NCBI GenBank assembly: GCA_030679955.1
Contig: JAUXSF010000035.1
Coordinates: forward strand, 1 to 64,000
Direction: 5' to 3'
Length of the DNA stretch: 64,000 nt
DNA from: Chlamydiales bacterium
GTDB lineage: Bacteria > Chlamydiota > Chlamydiia > Chlamydiales > JAJFMA01
Shown here: piece after piece, positions 1-13,439 of the stretch
Numbering within the stretch: position 1 is the stretch's first letter
How the letters are laid out: each line of letters opens with the position of its first letter
Made by a program: the position numbers and the translations under genes
The notes under the pieces: generated by a model
What the model was told of the DNA's origin: nothing
Database searches by the model: none
Seen by the model: the letters and a program-made list of their open reading frames with translations, nothing else

Positions 1-1239
<1,239 letters not shown>

Positions 1240-1257
1240 AGTTGACGAAGGGGGCAT

Positions 1258-1322
1258 TAGTGGACGGGTTTGAATGCTAATCCATAAGGTCCATAAGGTC
1301 CATAAGGTCCATATCGTCCATT
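1258..1322. repeat. Intergenic GGTCC(A)TAAGGTCC repeat (family B)
   Basis: Tandem GGTCCATAA units (three in a row), ending ATATCGTCCA and preceded by a complementary TGGACGG. The same GGACCTAAAGGAC-like words recur in the gaps at about 43.4, 52.1 and 62.7 kb. It is a non-coding imperfect hairpin lying between convergent genes. Confidence 0.7.
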
Positions 1323-1373
1323 TTAAGATAAAATCAAGCGAATAATGTCTTCAATGGTTGGGTTTACAAAAAG

Positions 1374-2504
1374 CTATTTTCTTCGCTTAACAGCGTAGCC
1401 GTAGGGAATTGGCCAAGGAGCTTCCTGGCCGATAGCTTGGGCAGCTTTTAGTGCCCAGTAGGGCTCGCGTAGGAATTCGCGTCCGATGAAAATTAGATCA
1501 GCCTTGCCCGACGTGACGATTTCATTCGCTTGAAGCGGATCAGTAATCATGCCTACGGATCCGGTCATGATATGCGCTTCTGTACGAATTTTTTCGGATA
1601 GTGGTACTTGATAGCCTGCGCCAATAGGAATCGTTGCGCGTGGGACTGTTCCACCGCTAGAAACATCAATTAGATCAACACCGAGCATACCCAGCTTTTT
1701 AGCTAGTTCAACGGACTGATCAGCATCCCAACCGCCGTCCACCCAATCTGTTGCAGATATGCGGGTAAAGAGAGGCATATCGCTTGGTAGGAGCGCACGC
1801 ACAGCCTCTGCCACTTCGCATAGCAGACGCATGCGGTTTTCTAGGCTGCCGCCATAGGCGTCCTGACGTTTATTACTGATGGGGCTTAAGAATTCGTGAA
1901 ACAAATAACCATGTGCAGCGTGAATTTCGACGATACTGAAACCTGCCTTCAGCGCGCGCTTTGTGGCATCGCAGTAATCACGGATAAATTGTCTAATCCC
2001 TTGCAAGTCGAGCTCAATGGGCATTGGGCTATCTTCCGAAAATGGGATAGCGCTTGGGCCTATAACTTGCCATCCACCTTGTGGTAACGACAATGCTGCG
2101 CCGCCTTCCCAAGGTGCTTGACAGCTGCCTTTGCGGCCGGCATGCGCGAGTTGAATGGCTGGAATGGCTCCCATACGCTTGATAAATTGGGTAATGCGCG
2201 CCAACGGCGCGATATGTTTGTCGTCCCAGATGCCTAAATCGCCTGGCGCGATACGTCCTTGGGGGGTAACTGCAGTAGCTTCGGTAAAGATAACACTGGC
2301 ACCACCGACGGCTCTGCTACCGAGATGGACGAGATGCCAATCATCAGCCATGCCATCTGTTGAAAAATATTGGCACATAGGGGAGAGGACTATGCGATTG
2401 CGCAACTCCAAACCACGAATGGTTAGGGGCGTCATTAGATCTATGTCTACGACATTGCGGTCATGATCTACGTGTGAAGGGCATCCGCCGTGACATTTAT
2501 CCAT
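1374..2504 (-). CDS. Old yellow enzyme family NADH:flavin oxidoreductase (YqjM/XenA-like)
   Basis: A 376-residue FMN-dependent ene-reductase. These cytosolic enzymes reduce the C=C bond of alpha,beta-unsaturated carbonyls or nitro compounds with NAD(P)H. Visible family signatures are LTIRGLELRNRIVLSPMCQY near residue 25 (with the YqjM-class Cys), the substrate-binding EIHAAHGYLFHEFLSP block near residue 190, and FIGREFLREPYWALKAA near the C-terminus. The usual start of the family corresponds to MTPLTIRG at about residue 24. The extra N-terminal segment is rich in Cys and His (CHGGCPSH) and may be a lineage extension, or the true start may be the internal Met. The gene lies 30 bases after astB on the same strand, so it may be the last gene of the AST operon, but no pathway link is known. 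Physiological substrate unknown. Confidence 0.88.
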   Translation of the reverse strand: MDKCHGGCPSHVDHDRNVVDIDLMTPLTIRGLELRNRIVLSPMCQYFSTDGMADDWHLVHLGSRAVGGASVIFTEATAVTPQGRIAPGDLGIWDDKHIAPLARITQFIKRMGAIPAIQLAHAGRKGSCQAPWEGGAALSLPQGGWQVIGPSAIPFSEDSPMPIELDLQGIRQFIRDYCDATKRALKAGFSIVEIHAAHGYLFHEFLSPISNKRQDAYGGSLENRMRLLCEVAEAVRALLPSDMPLFTRISATDWVDGGWDADQSVELAKKLGMLGVDLIDVSSGGTVPRATIPIGAGYQVPLSEKIRTEAHIMTGSVGMITDPLQANEIVTSGKADLIFIGREFLREPYWALKAAQAIGQEAPWPIPYGYAVKRRK

Positions 2505-2534
2505 AGACCTACTTATGACACAGCATGGATTTAT

Positions 2535-6377
<3,843 letters not shown>

Positions 6378-6381
<4 letters not shown>

Positions 6382-7748
6382 GCTTGCTCCGTTAGAGTCA
6401 CTTCTATGATCTGCATAACGGCGTCGATGTCGTGTTTGGAGATAGCGCCCATGGGTACCAAAAATCGTACACGCGTGGGGTCACTTCCAGCCACAAAGCT
6501 TATGACGCCGGTTTGGAACAACTGATGCACAAAACGTGCCACATTGTCCGCCCCGCCATCAAAAGGTGTAAAGGCTACCATTGCTCCCAGGCCAAAAGGA
6601 CCTTTTATCAGATTAGGTTTGCGCTTGGATAATTCTTCGAGCTTGGATCTAAAGTAGTTACCGAGAGTTGCTATTTTTCCAGTTTCTCCAAGGTAGTTAT
6701 CCTCAACCAGTTGCTTCAAAACAACCCTGGATGCGCGTATCGCAGAAGTGCTAGAGGTATACGTTTGACTGAGCAAGCCAGGTTTGGGTCGGTAGTCTTT
6801 GGAGAATAGCGTAGCGCAAACGAGCGACAGTTTGCCGATTGTAGCGATGTCTATGAGGTCGGAAACTCCAAAATACTGATAGCCAAAGAGTTGTGGTAAT
6901 CTCCCAAATGTCTGTACCTCATCGGCAAAAACAGCCACGTGATGCTTTTTGCATATTTCCATCAGCTGTCTGAAAAAGCTTGGGGGAGCTGAATAGAAAC
7001 CTCCTTCACCTTGGACAAATTCAAAAATCATTATAGCATGAGCACCTGGATAGCGAGCCAGGTAGTCCTTTAATATACGGATTGAATTGGCAGTGCTCTC
7101 TTCCGGGTTTGCCGCATCAAAGAAGGGGACGTAATCGACGGCGAGGTTTAAAGGTAAACCCTGGCGGAATTGCGGTTTATCGGTGATTTGCGACAACGTG
7201 CATGTACGGCCGGCAAAGCAGTGGTTAAAGGCCAGGACTCGTGTGGCGGGCTGATGGCGCTGAAATGCGAGTTTTAGCGCGTTCTCGTTGGCCATGGCGC
7301 CGCTGCTAGTTAAGAAGCAATGGTCCATACCTGATAGGCGCTTTAGGTCATCGCCGAGGTCCATGCTGTCTTTATTTTGCTGCAGATGCCCTTGCATCAC
7401 AGTATTGCTCAGGGCGGCGTCGATACAAGCCTCAACAATTTGCGGGTGATTATGTCCGAAGTAATGGACGCCTATACCTGTGATAAAATCGTATTTCACG
7501 CTGCCGTCTAAAAGTTCCACAAGGCAGCCATTACCAATACCGCTGCCAAGATAGGGATAGAAGGTTTTACCTGCCCGGATATCCCCCAGCCTATCCAACA
7601 CATCACTATAGGACTGAACGCGTGCTGGATCTGGTGCTCGTACTGATTTCAGCGTCTTTTTTGCATCATCCAAAGCATCGAGTAATAGCTGTTTAGCTTG
7701 TTTAACACGAGGATCCTGAAAAAGGTTATCGGCTGCTAATGAAGACAT
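6378..7748 (-). CDS. Class III PLP aminotransferase, probable succinylornithine transaminase
   Basis: A PLP-dependent fold-type I aminotransferase in the position of astC, which transfers the delta-amino group of N2-succinylornithine to 2-oxoglutarate. ATG at 7748 is chosen because AAGGA lies 8 bases upstream; a TTG nine codons earlier is possible. Visible are the PLP-binding HCFAGRT, FADEVQTFGR (the Asp contacts the pyridine nitrogen) and the Schiff-base Lys (about residue 306) in ATIGKLSLV. At 456 residues it is about 50 longer than E. coli AstC/ArgD, with an N-terminal extension. The sequence around the lysine is unlike ArgD/AstC; it recalls lysine 6-aminotransferase-type class III enzymes. 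The role as AstC rests on operon position, so specificity could differ. Confidence 0.75.
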
Positions 7749-7752
7749 GCCA

Positions 7753-8982
7753 TCAATCCTTGGTTGGTAATGCAAATTCGCCTGATCCTATTTGCATGAG
7801 CATAAGGGCAATGTGATGTGCTCTTGGAATAAGTTTATCGAGTTCTATGTATTCATCCATCGTGTGAATATGGCCTCCGGTCGCTCCTAGAGAGTCTATA
7901 ACGGGTAGTCCCATGGCGGCCAGTGTATTGCCGTCGCACACACCGCCAGACTGTCTAAGGAGCATAGGGATGCCTAGTAGATTGGCACTTTTTTCTACTT
8001 GAGCAAATAGTGCTTTGGCAGTCGCATCGAAGGGTTTTGGCGCTCGGTGGGTAAATTGATGCAGTTCTAGTTGCGCTCCGCTTGCTTTGGCTTGTTCTAC
8101 AATATCGATGATTTGTTCTCGCACCACATCCATTTCTTGTTCACTGGAAGCTCTCAAGTCTAAGCTGGCTATGGCTAGGTCGGGAACGATGTTCTGTGCC
8201 GTTCCACCATGCAGCATGCCAATGTTTAGTGTCGTCTGGGCCCCTGGGGTGTTAATGGCATGTAGTTTTTGTAATGGATCTAGCAATGCTGCAATAGCAT
8301 TGATTCCTTGGTGAAAGTGACGGCCAGCGTGCGCGCTGCGTCCCCTTGAAACTAGCGCGAAATTAGCTGACCCCTTGCGTTCATGAACGAAGGCTCCATC
8401 GGCAAACTGAGGTTCAAAGATAAATCCCACATCATATTGTGGAGCCTGTTTTTCCAAATACGACGTTGATCCTACAGAACCAATTTCTTCGTCAGGATTG
8501 AAGAACACTTCCCAACCAACATTTGCCGCGAAGGGGCTTTTTTCAAAAGCTTCTAGGGCAATCAGCAAAATAACCAGGCCGCCTTTTAAATCGGCAACGC
8601 CAGGACCATTGAGTTTATTACCCTCTAGGAAGCGGCATGTTTGAAAGGGACTCTCAGGGCCATATACGGTATCCATGTGACCATTAAGAAATACCTGAAT
8701 GGGTGCATGAGGTCGCTTACGGATAGAAAGGCCATTCGGCGTTGAACTTTGTTGAACATTACCAGCAGAATCTAATGTTGTTCTTGGCTGCATTGCGATT
8801 TCAGTGATGCTGTCACCATAAGGCCCAAAAGCACTTGTAAGGGCTTTTCGCATCTGCGAAATGCCGGGTTCGTTATAGGAGCCAGAATTGATATGAGCCC
8901 ACTGCTGCACCAGCGAGACCATGCGCTCGTGTTGCTCCTCGACGTAGTTCAGATAGGGTAGGTACTGGTTTAGCGTGTTCAT
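7753..8982 (-). CDS. M20-family metallohydrolase leading the AST operon
   Basis: A dinuclear-zinc amidohydrolase of the ArgE/DapE/CPG2 (M20) family. Metal and catalytic motifs: NGHMDTVYG (His and Asp), GVADLKGG (bridging Asp), FFNPDEEIGS (catalytic Glu and ligand Glu), FEPQ, and a C-terminal GGHIHTMDE. The closest look-alike is the carboxypeptidase G2 group, which removes N-acyl groups from glutamate. Because the AST operon here lacks astE (an M14-like succinylglutamate desuccinylase), I infer that this enzyme may do the last step, succinylglutamate to glutamate plus succinate. It is 4 bases upstream of the aminotransferase. ATG 8982 with AGTGAG upstream is chosen; a TTG at 9003 would add seven residues. 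Confidence 0.82.
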   Translation of the reverse strand: MNTLNQYLPYLNYVEEQHERMVSLVQQWAHINSGSYNEPGISQMRKALTSAFGPYGDSITEIAMQPRTTLDSAGNVQQSSTPNGLSIRKRPHAPIQVFLNGHMDTVYGPESPFQTCRFLEGNKLNGPGVADLKGGLVILLIALEAFEKSPFAANVGWEVFFNPDEEIGSVGSTSYLEKQAPQYDVGFIFEPQFADGAFVHERKGSANFALVSRGRSAHAGRHFHQGINAIAALLDPLQKLHAINTPGAQTTLNIGMLHGGTAQNIVPDLAIASLDLRASSEQEMDVVREQIIDIVEQAKASGAQLELHQFTHRAPKPFDATAKALFAQVEKSANLLGIPMLLRQSGGVCDGNTLAAMGLPVIDSLGATGGHIHTMDEYIELDKLIPRAHHIALMLMQIGSGEFALPTKD

Positions 8983-9116
8983 ATCGCTCACTGTATTCCA
9001 CAATTTCCCTGACTGACAATTCTTTTTTTGTACTTCTTTAAAGATGTATATTTTTCCTTTATCTTAAATCTGCCTATGGATAACGTCACGTTTTTCCACA
9101 ATTTAGGGAGATAGCG

Positions 9117-9353
9117 ATGAAAGGCGATGTGCACGAAAAGATGCGTAAGACTTTAGCTAAGCAGCACGCCTGCTATATCCTCATAACTTGTAAGGAAGCC
9201 TCGGCTGGTGGCGAGATGCAAGTTCAGATGTCTTATGAAGGCGATACGGCCTTAGCATCTTACCTTCTCCACGGCGCGCAAGACTACCTCGATGGTTCAG
9301 AGGGAGTTGAGTCTGATAGCTCTGCCGAGATTTCTCCTCTACGCCTCGCGTAG
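9117..9353 (+). CDS. Small hypothetical protein, 78 aa
   Basis: A short ORF with a strong ribosome binding site (AGGGAGAT about 5 bases before ATG) and a hairpin 15 bases after its stop, so it looks like a self-contained gene. The protein is soluble and mixed-charge with two Cys (KQHACYILITCKEA), a predicted beta-strand pair and an acidic C-terminal tail (EGVESDSSAEI). No signal peptide, membrane segment or motif that I recognise. It is divergent from the AST operon and upstream of the chemosensory operon. Function unknown; a DUF-type small protein of about 75 residues conserved in relatives is possible but cannot be checked here. Confidence 0.6.
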   Translation: MKGDVHEKMRKTLAKQHACYILITCKEASAGGEMQVQMSYEGDTALASYLLHGAQDYLDGSEGVESDSSAEISPLRLA

Positions 9354-9367
9354 GATCTTTACGCTAA

Positions 9368-9403
9368 ATATGGAGTGCGGCGACAAGTCGCCGCACTCCA
9401 TAT
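9368..9403. terminator. Perfect 17-bp-arm palindrome downstream of 9117-9353
   Basis: ATATGGAGTGCGGCGAC, two bases AA, then its exact reverse complement. It is GC-rich and sits between the small gene and the MCP gene. The stem is followed by CTTAAATTCC rather than a T-run, so it is not a canonical intrinsic terminator. It could terminate weakly, stabilise the 3' end, or be a protein-binding palindrome upstream of the Wsp-like operon. Confidence 0.6.
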
Positions 9404-9475
9404 CTTAAATTCCTTCTGTCTATTTAGGGTTTTCTGTATGTATGGGATAAATCATATCACTATGGGATAGGCGGT

Positions 9476-11119
9476 ATGTTTAAGAACCAGTCCATACGCT
9501 TTCAATTTCTGTTCTCCATCTTTGTCGTTACAAGCTTTTTGGTGCTTGTGGCTGGATTGGGATTGCGCAGTGCCTACCAAACGCAGGCAACGCTAGATCA
9601 CTTTTACAGTGACTTGTTCCGTTCGATGAGCAAACTGCAAACGATCCAGGATATCTATGATGGTGTGGTGCGAACCACTATTCACAGGTTGTTGACTAAG
9701 ACTGTCGAACCATCCGATGTTGTTGCAGTGGTTGACGAAGCGACTGCGGCAGCAGAAATTCATTGGAAAGCCTACGCTGAAGCTGAGAAAGCAAAAGATA
9801 TCGGCGGCCGGCATTTGCTGAATAATGAATACGAAAATGCTATGGATGCGGTGAATGTCGCTTGGCTTACCCTAAAGGGGATTATCCATAACAACGAGCC
9901 TGAGCGTGTTCAACAGTATATTTTGAACGACTTTTATCCGCGTTTAGATGCGTTAAATCGACGCTGCTCACAATTGATGAATCGCTGGATGGATCAGTTG
10001 GATAACGACCGTCAGGTTGGACAAGATGAAGCTTTAGCGACTCGAAAAGGGCTCGCTATAGCTGCAACGTTGGGTGTCTTAGCCGCTATACTCTTAGCTA
10101 TGGCATCTGTTCTGAAGGTTTCACGCGCTGTCAACCAACTTGTTGATCAGATCGAGAAGATCCATTCTGAGCATGCTGACCTTACCAAGCGTATCATGAT
10201 CTCTGGCAACGACGAGACCCGCTGGGTGTCACAACGATTTAACTACTTCCTCGACTCGCTGCTGGGTACTATAAGACGCTTAAAGATCTCCGGCCTGGCG
10301 GTAGCTACAGCGATGCCAGAGATTACCGAGTGCTCTAAGGATATGGCTCGACGCATTAACGATTTTAGCAACTTCACAACAGAAGTGGGAGCTACGGCCA
10401 ACGAGATCTCTGCTACCTCGCAAGAGCTGGTTAAGTTGATGACAGACGTATCGGACACAGCTACAAAAACAGCTGAGTTGGCAACGTCGGGACAAAGTGA
10501 ATTAGGACGTTTAGAGACTACCATGTCTCAGATGGAAGAAGCCTCAAGACAAATCTCTAAGCGCTTGGCTGTTATCAGCGAGAAGGCTGCTAATATTACC
10601 ACGGTTGTGACGACTATTAACAAATTTGCCGACCAGACGAACTTGCTTTCGCTAAACGCCTCAATCGAAGCGGAGAAGGCCGGTGAGTATGGCCTGGGTT
10701 TTGCCGTTGTAGCGCGTGAAATTCGCCGTTTGGCCGACCAAGTAGCCTTGGCTACTTTGGATATCGAACAGATGGTTAAGGAAATGAAATCTGCGGTGTC
10801 TTCAGGCGTTATGGAAATGGATAAGTTTACTGACGAGGTGCGGCACGACGTTCGCGACGTGCGTACTATCGGTAGTCAGCTGGCACAAATTATCGAGCAC
10901 GTTCAGACATTGCTACCTTGCTTCGAATCAGTCCATGGTGCAGTTCAAGCACAGGCGGATGGTGCAAGGCAAATTAGCGATTCCATGGTGCAGCTTAGCG
11001 AGGCTGTCGATGATGCCTCGGGAACTTTGCGGGAAAATGCTAGCACTGTTGGAGAGCTCATGCAGGCCTCCATGGATCTTCAGAAAGAGGTTTCAGGCTT
11101 TAGGGTAGATTTGGCATAG
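9476..11119 (+). CDS. WspA-like methyl-accepting chemotaxis protein
   Basis: Inner-membrane chemoreceptor, first gene of a Wsp-type operon. TM1 at about residues 10-30 and TM2 at about 190-212 flank a roughly 150-residue periplasmic four-helix-bundle sensor. A HAMP-like linker and a long coiled-coil signalling domain follow. The signalling tip, around residues 385-415, reads FADQTNLLSLNASIEAEKAG, then REIRRLADQVALATLDIEQM. The EAEKAGEYG and ATLDIEQMV forms are those I associate with Pseudomonas WspA rather than flagellar receptors (EAARAGE). No C-terminal CheR-tethering pentapeptide is present. It should couple to the CheA/CheW encoded downstream. A TATGGGATA direct repeat lies in the 50 bases upstream, and AGGCGGT precedes the ATG. 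The stimulus is unknown; Wsp receptors respond to surface contact or envelope stress. Confidence 0.93.
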   Translation: MFKNQSIRFQFLFSIFVVTSFLVLVAGLGLRSAYQTQATLDHFYSDLFRSMSKLQTIQDIYDGVVRTTIHRLLTKTVEPSDVVAVVDEATAAAEIHWKAYAEAEKAKDIGGRHLLNNEYENAMDAVNVAWLTLKGIIHNNEPERVQQYILNDFYPRLDALNRRCSQLMNRWMDQLDNDRQVGQDEALATRKGLAIAATLGVLAAILLAMASVLKVSRAVNQLVDQIEKIHSEHADLTKRIMISGNDETRWVSQRFNYFLDSLLGTIRRLKISGLAVATAMPEITECSKDMARRINDFSNFTTEVGATANEISATSQELVKLMTDVSDTATKTAELATSGQSELGRLETTMSQMEEASRQISKRLAVISEKAANITTVVTTINKFADQTNLLSLNASIEAEKAGEYGLGFAVVAREIRRLADQVALATLDIEQMVKEMKSAVSSGVMEMDKFTDEVRHDVRDVRTIGSQLAQIIEHVQTLLPCFESVHGAVQAQADGARQISDSMVQLSEAVDDASGTLRENASTVGELMQASMDLQKEVSGFRVDLA

Positions 11120-11128
11120 AGGTGCGTG

Positions 11129-11575
11129 ATGTTAATGCTGCTCTTTTTTGTAGGGGAAGAACGTTACGCCTGCTTATGCGATCAGATCGTTGAAATCATC
11201 CCACAAGTACCCCTTAGAAAAATTGTTCAGGTTCAAGAATATGTCAGTGGTGTCTTGAACTACAGTGGAGTTCCTATTCCCGTAGTGGATTTTACTCAGC
11301 TGTGCACGGGACGTCCTAGCGTGCCTTATCTAAGCACTCGCGTTATTCTACTTAGACGTCAACAGGAAGGACGGCCCGACCAGACGCTGGGTCTCCTTGC
11401 TGAACGAGTGACAGATACGATTGACAGAGATCCTAACGATTTTGTTAATTCCGGCTTTTGCCTGCGTGAAGGCAACTTTATTGGTGGCGTCGTTCATGAT
11501 CCCCAGGGGCTTATTTACCACCTTCTAATCGATCCGTTGTTCGACGCAGTGCAAAAAGTATTTAGTGTGACATAG
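11129..11575 (+). CDS. CheW-like coupling protein (WspB-like)
   Basis: A single CheW/SH3-like domain (about 149 residues) linking the receptor to CheA at the membrane. The start MLFFVGEERYACLCDQIVEIIP, then VSGVLNYSGVPIPVVDF, is the standard CheW core (ligand of the P5 domain). GAGG lies 6 bases before ATG 11129; a GTG one codon earlier is possible. The gene lies 9 bases after the MCP and 8 before cheR. Its size and position match wspB. A second CheW (12831) in the operon matches wspD, and two couplers are the rule in Wsp systems. Confidence 0.9.
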   Translation: MLMLLFFVGEERYACLCDQIVEIIPQVPLRKIVQVQEYVSGVLNYSGVPIPVVDFTQLCTGRPSVPYLSTRVILLRRQQEGRPDQTLGLLAERVTDTIDRDPNDFVNSGFCLREGNFIGGVVHDPQGLIYHLLIDPLFDAVQKVFSVT

Positions 11576-11583
11576 GTAGTACC

Positions 11584-12828
11584 ATGGATATCGAGAAGAT
11601 TATTCCAGAAATTGCCACTTTTGTTGAACTACGTGCAGGTATTAAACCGCAAGCGGTAGGCAATAGCATGTGGGCGCGCGCCATACGTAAGCGTATGGAA
11701 GCTACTGAAATCAGCAAGGGTGGTGATTACCTGCGTAAAGTTACCACTAATGCTGCTGAATTTCAGATGCTTGTGGAGCTTATTGTCGTACCCGAAACGT
11801 GGTTTTTTAGGGAACGACCTGCGCTTGATTTCATGGTCGCTCTAGTTAAAAGTCAGGAAGATCTCGGTCGCAAAATTCCTTGGAGGATCCTAAGCCTGGC
11901 TTGTGCCACGGGCGAAGAGGCTTATAGCATTGCCATGGTTCTGGCTGATGCAGGCATCCCTTTACATCGATTTTCCATCGAAGGTGTGGATATTAGCAAA
12001 GCAGCTTTAGAGCTTGCCAAGACCGGGATCTACGGCTCGAATTCCTTTCGGAACAAAGCAACGCTAATGCATAAGTCCAATTTTGAGCGTCAAGGAGAGC
12101 GTTGGTCGGTTAATGACAAGATACGCAGTCGCGTGAAGTTTTCGCTTGAGAATGTCATTAGCCCACAGTTTACCTTCAATCGCAGAAAGTACGACGTCAT
12201 CTTCTGCCGTAATCTTTTGATCTACTTTAGCCCCACTGTTCAGTTACAGGTCTTGGACACGTGCGAGAAACTTCTGGAAGAGAGTGGCGTCATAGTCCTC
12301 GGTCCTGCTGAGAGCGAAGTAGCTCGGCTATCCGGATTTGTACCTGTAGGGCCACGTAATGCCTGCTCTTTCTACAGGCGTCCTCGAGGCAAGGCAACCC
12401 CTAAGGTTTTGGGTAAGAAGTCGACCTCTTCTACTTCAATGTACCAGAGAAAAGCAGTTGAGGCGCCTGTTGTTGCGGCGCTGGACCCACAAATTGAGCT
12501 GCTTAATCGAGCTATCGAGTTGGCAAACGAAGGGCATCTGAAAGGTTCCATGGACGCTTGCCAGCTCTATCTAAAACGCTATGAACCGCATGCTCAAATT
12601 TACTTCTTGCTTGGAGCGTTGCATGTGGCTTCAAATGATGATGATAAGGCGGCATACTATTTTGAGAAGGCTGTGTACCTGATTCCTACTCATTATGAAG
12701 CATTGGTGAATCTGGCATTGATCGCCGATCGCAAAGGGGATAAGGCGAGATCACAACTTTTCTGGCGGCGTGCCCGCAAACAGCAATCCGAGATAGCTGC
12801 TTCCTCTAACGAGACGGAGAAATCCTGA
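11584..12828 (+). CDS. CheR-type methyltransferase with C-terminal TPR repeats (WspC-like)
   Basis: SAM-dependent chemoreceptor glutamate methyltransferase. N-terminal helical CheR_N (about residues 1-70) is followed by PETWFFRE, the SAM-binding loop LSLACATGEEAYSIAM (canonical ASCSTGEEPYS), the segment YDVIFCRNLLIYF, and an end of the catalytic domain near residue 265. A linker of about 40 residues leads to tetratricopeptide helices (AQIYFLLGALHVASNDDDKA and ALVNLALIADRKGDKARSQL). CheR plus TPR is the WspC architecture; TPRs probably mediate receptor recognition, since the MCP has no pentapeptide tether. Sits between the two cheW genes, as in wsp operons. Confidence 0.92.
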   Translation: MDIEKIIPEIATFVELRAGIKPQAVGNSMWARAIRKRMEATEISKGGDYLRKVTTNAAEFQMLVELIVVPETWFFRERPALDFMVALVKSQEDLGRKIPWRILSLACATGEEAYSIAMVLADAGIPLHRFSIEGVDISKAALELAKTGIYGSNSFRNKATLMHKSNFERQGERWSVNDKIRSRVKFSLENVISPQFTFNRRKYDVIFCRNLLIYFSPTVQLQVLDTCEKLLEESGVIVLGPAESEVARLSGFVPVGPRNACSFYRRPRGKATPKVLGKKSTSSTSMYQRKAVEAPVVAALDPQIELLNRAIELANEGHLKGSMDACQLYLKRYEPHAQIYFLLGALHVASNDDDKAAYYFEKAVYLIPTHYEALVNLALIADRKGDKARSQLFWRRARKQQSEIAASSNETEKS

Positions 12829-12830
12829 TA

Positions 12831-13439
12831 ATGGATGATAAAGGCTTTTCAATTCTTCCAGGAAGTGCTCCTACGCCGCTGAGTGAATCCTCAGCGGATA
12901 GATTGCTTCGCCGTCGTGCCCCGACGGACTACTTGGTAGAGTGGGAAGCCTTTGTAGGTAAAATTAAGGAGGAGGCGCCAGCTTCACACATCTGTGCAAC
13001 GGTTATTTTTAGGCTGGGACACGAGTTCTTAGCAGTTCCTGCTGTTGTTGTGGGTCAGGTCACCGATCTTAAGCCTGTGCACCGTATTCCCCACCAGAGA
13101 GGCAAAATCATCCAGGGTTTGGTGAATATTAACGGTCAGCTTCGCCCCTTTGTCTCTATGGTTAATCTGCTCGAGGTAGGTAGGGACTCTGATATTGCTG
13201 AATCTACTGCCAAGCATTCCATGATGGTGTTTGAGAAGGATACCGATATCTGGGCCTTTGGTGTTTCTGAAGTTTGCGGCATTCATCACACCGACATGCG
13301 TCAGTTAAAAAACGTTCCTGTGAACGTAGCTAAATCTACTGCCAATTATCTGAAAGGGGTCTTTTACTGGAACGATCATAGCGTGGGCTATTTGGATGAT
13401 GAATTGCTCTTCTTTAGCCTGAGGAAGTTTCTAATATGA
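12831..13439 (+). CDS. CheW-like coupling protein (WspD-like)
   Basis: About 202 residues: an N-terminal extension containing ADRLLRRRAPTDYLVEWEAF, then a CheW domain from about residue 55 (VIFRLGHEFLAVPAVVVGQV) with HQRGKIIQGLVNINGQLRPF. The extension and size are like WspD, the second coupler of Wsp systems. It lies 2 bases after cheR, and its stop overlaps the cheA start by 4 bases (ATGA), so expression is coupled to the kinase. Confidence 0.9.
   Translation: MDDKGFSILPGSAPTPLSESSADRLLRRRAPTDYLVEWEAFVGKIKEEAPASHICATVIFRLGHEFLAVPAVVVGQVTDLKPVHRIPHQRGKIIQGLVNINGQLRPFVSMVNLLEVGRDSDIAESTAKHSMMVFEKDTDIWAFGVSEVCGIHHTDMRQLKNVPVNVAKSTANYLKGVFYWNDHSVGYLDDELLFFSLRKFLI

Noticed and set aside
1282-1322. 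Tandem GGTCCATAA units as a CRISPR or VNTR locus
   Set aside because: Units are adjacent without spacers, too short, and match the dispersed family-B hairpins elsewhere.
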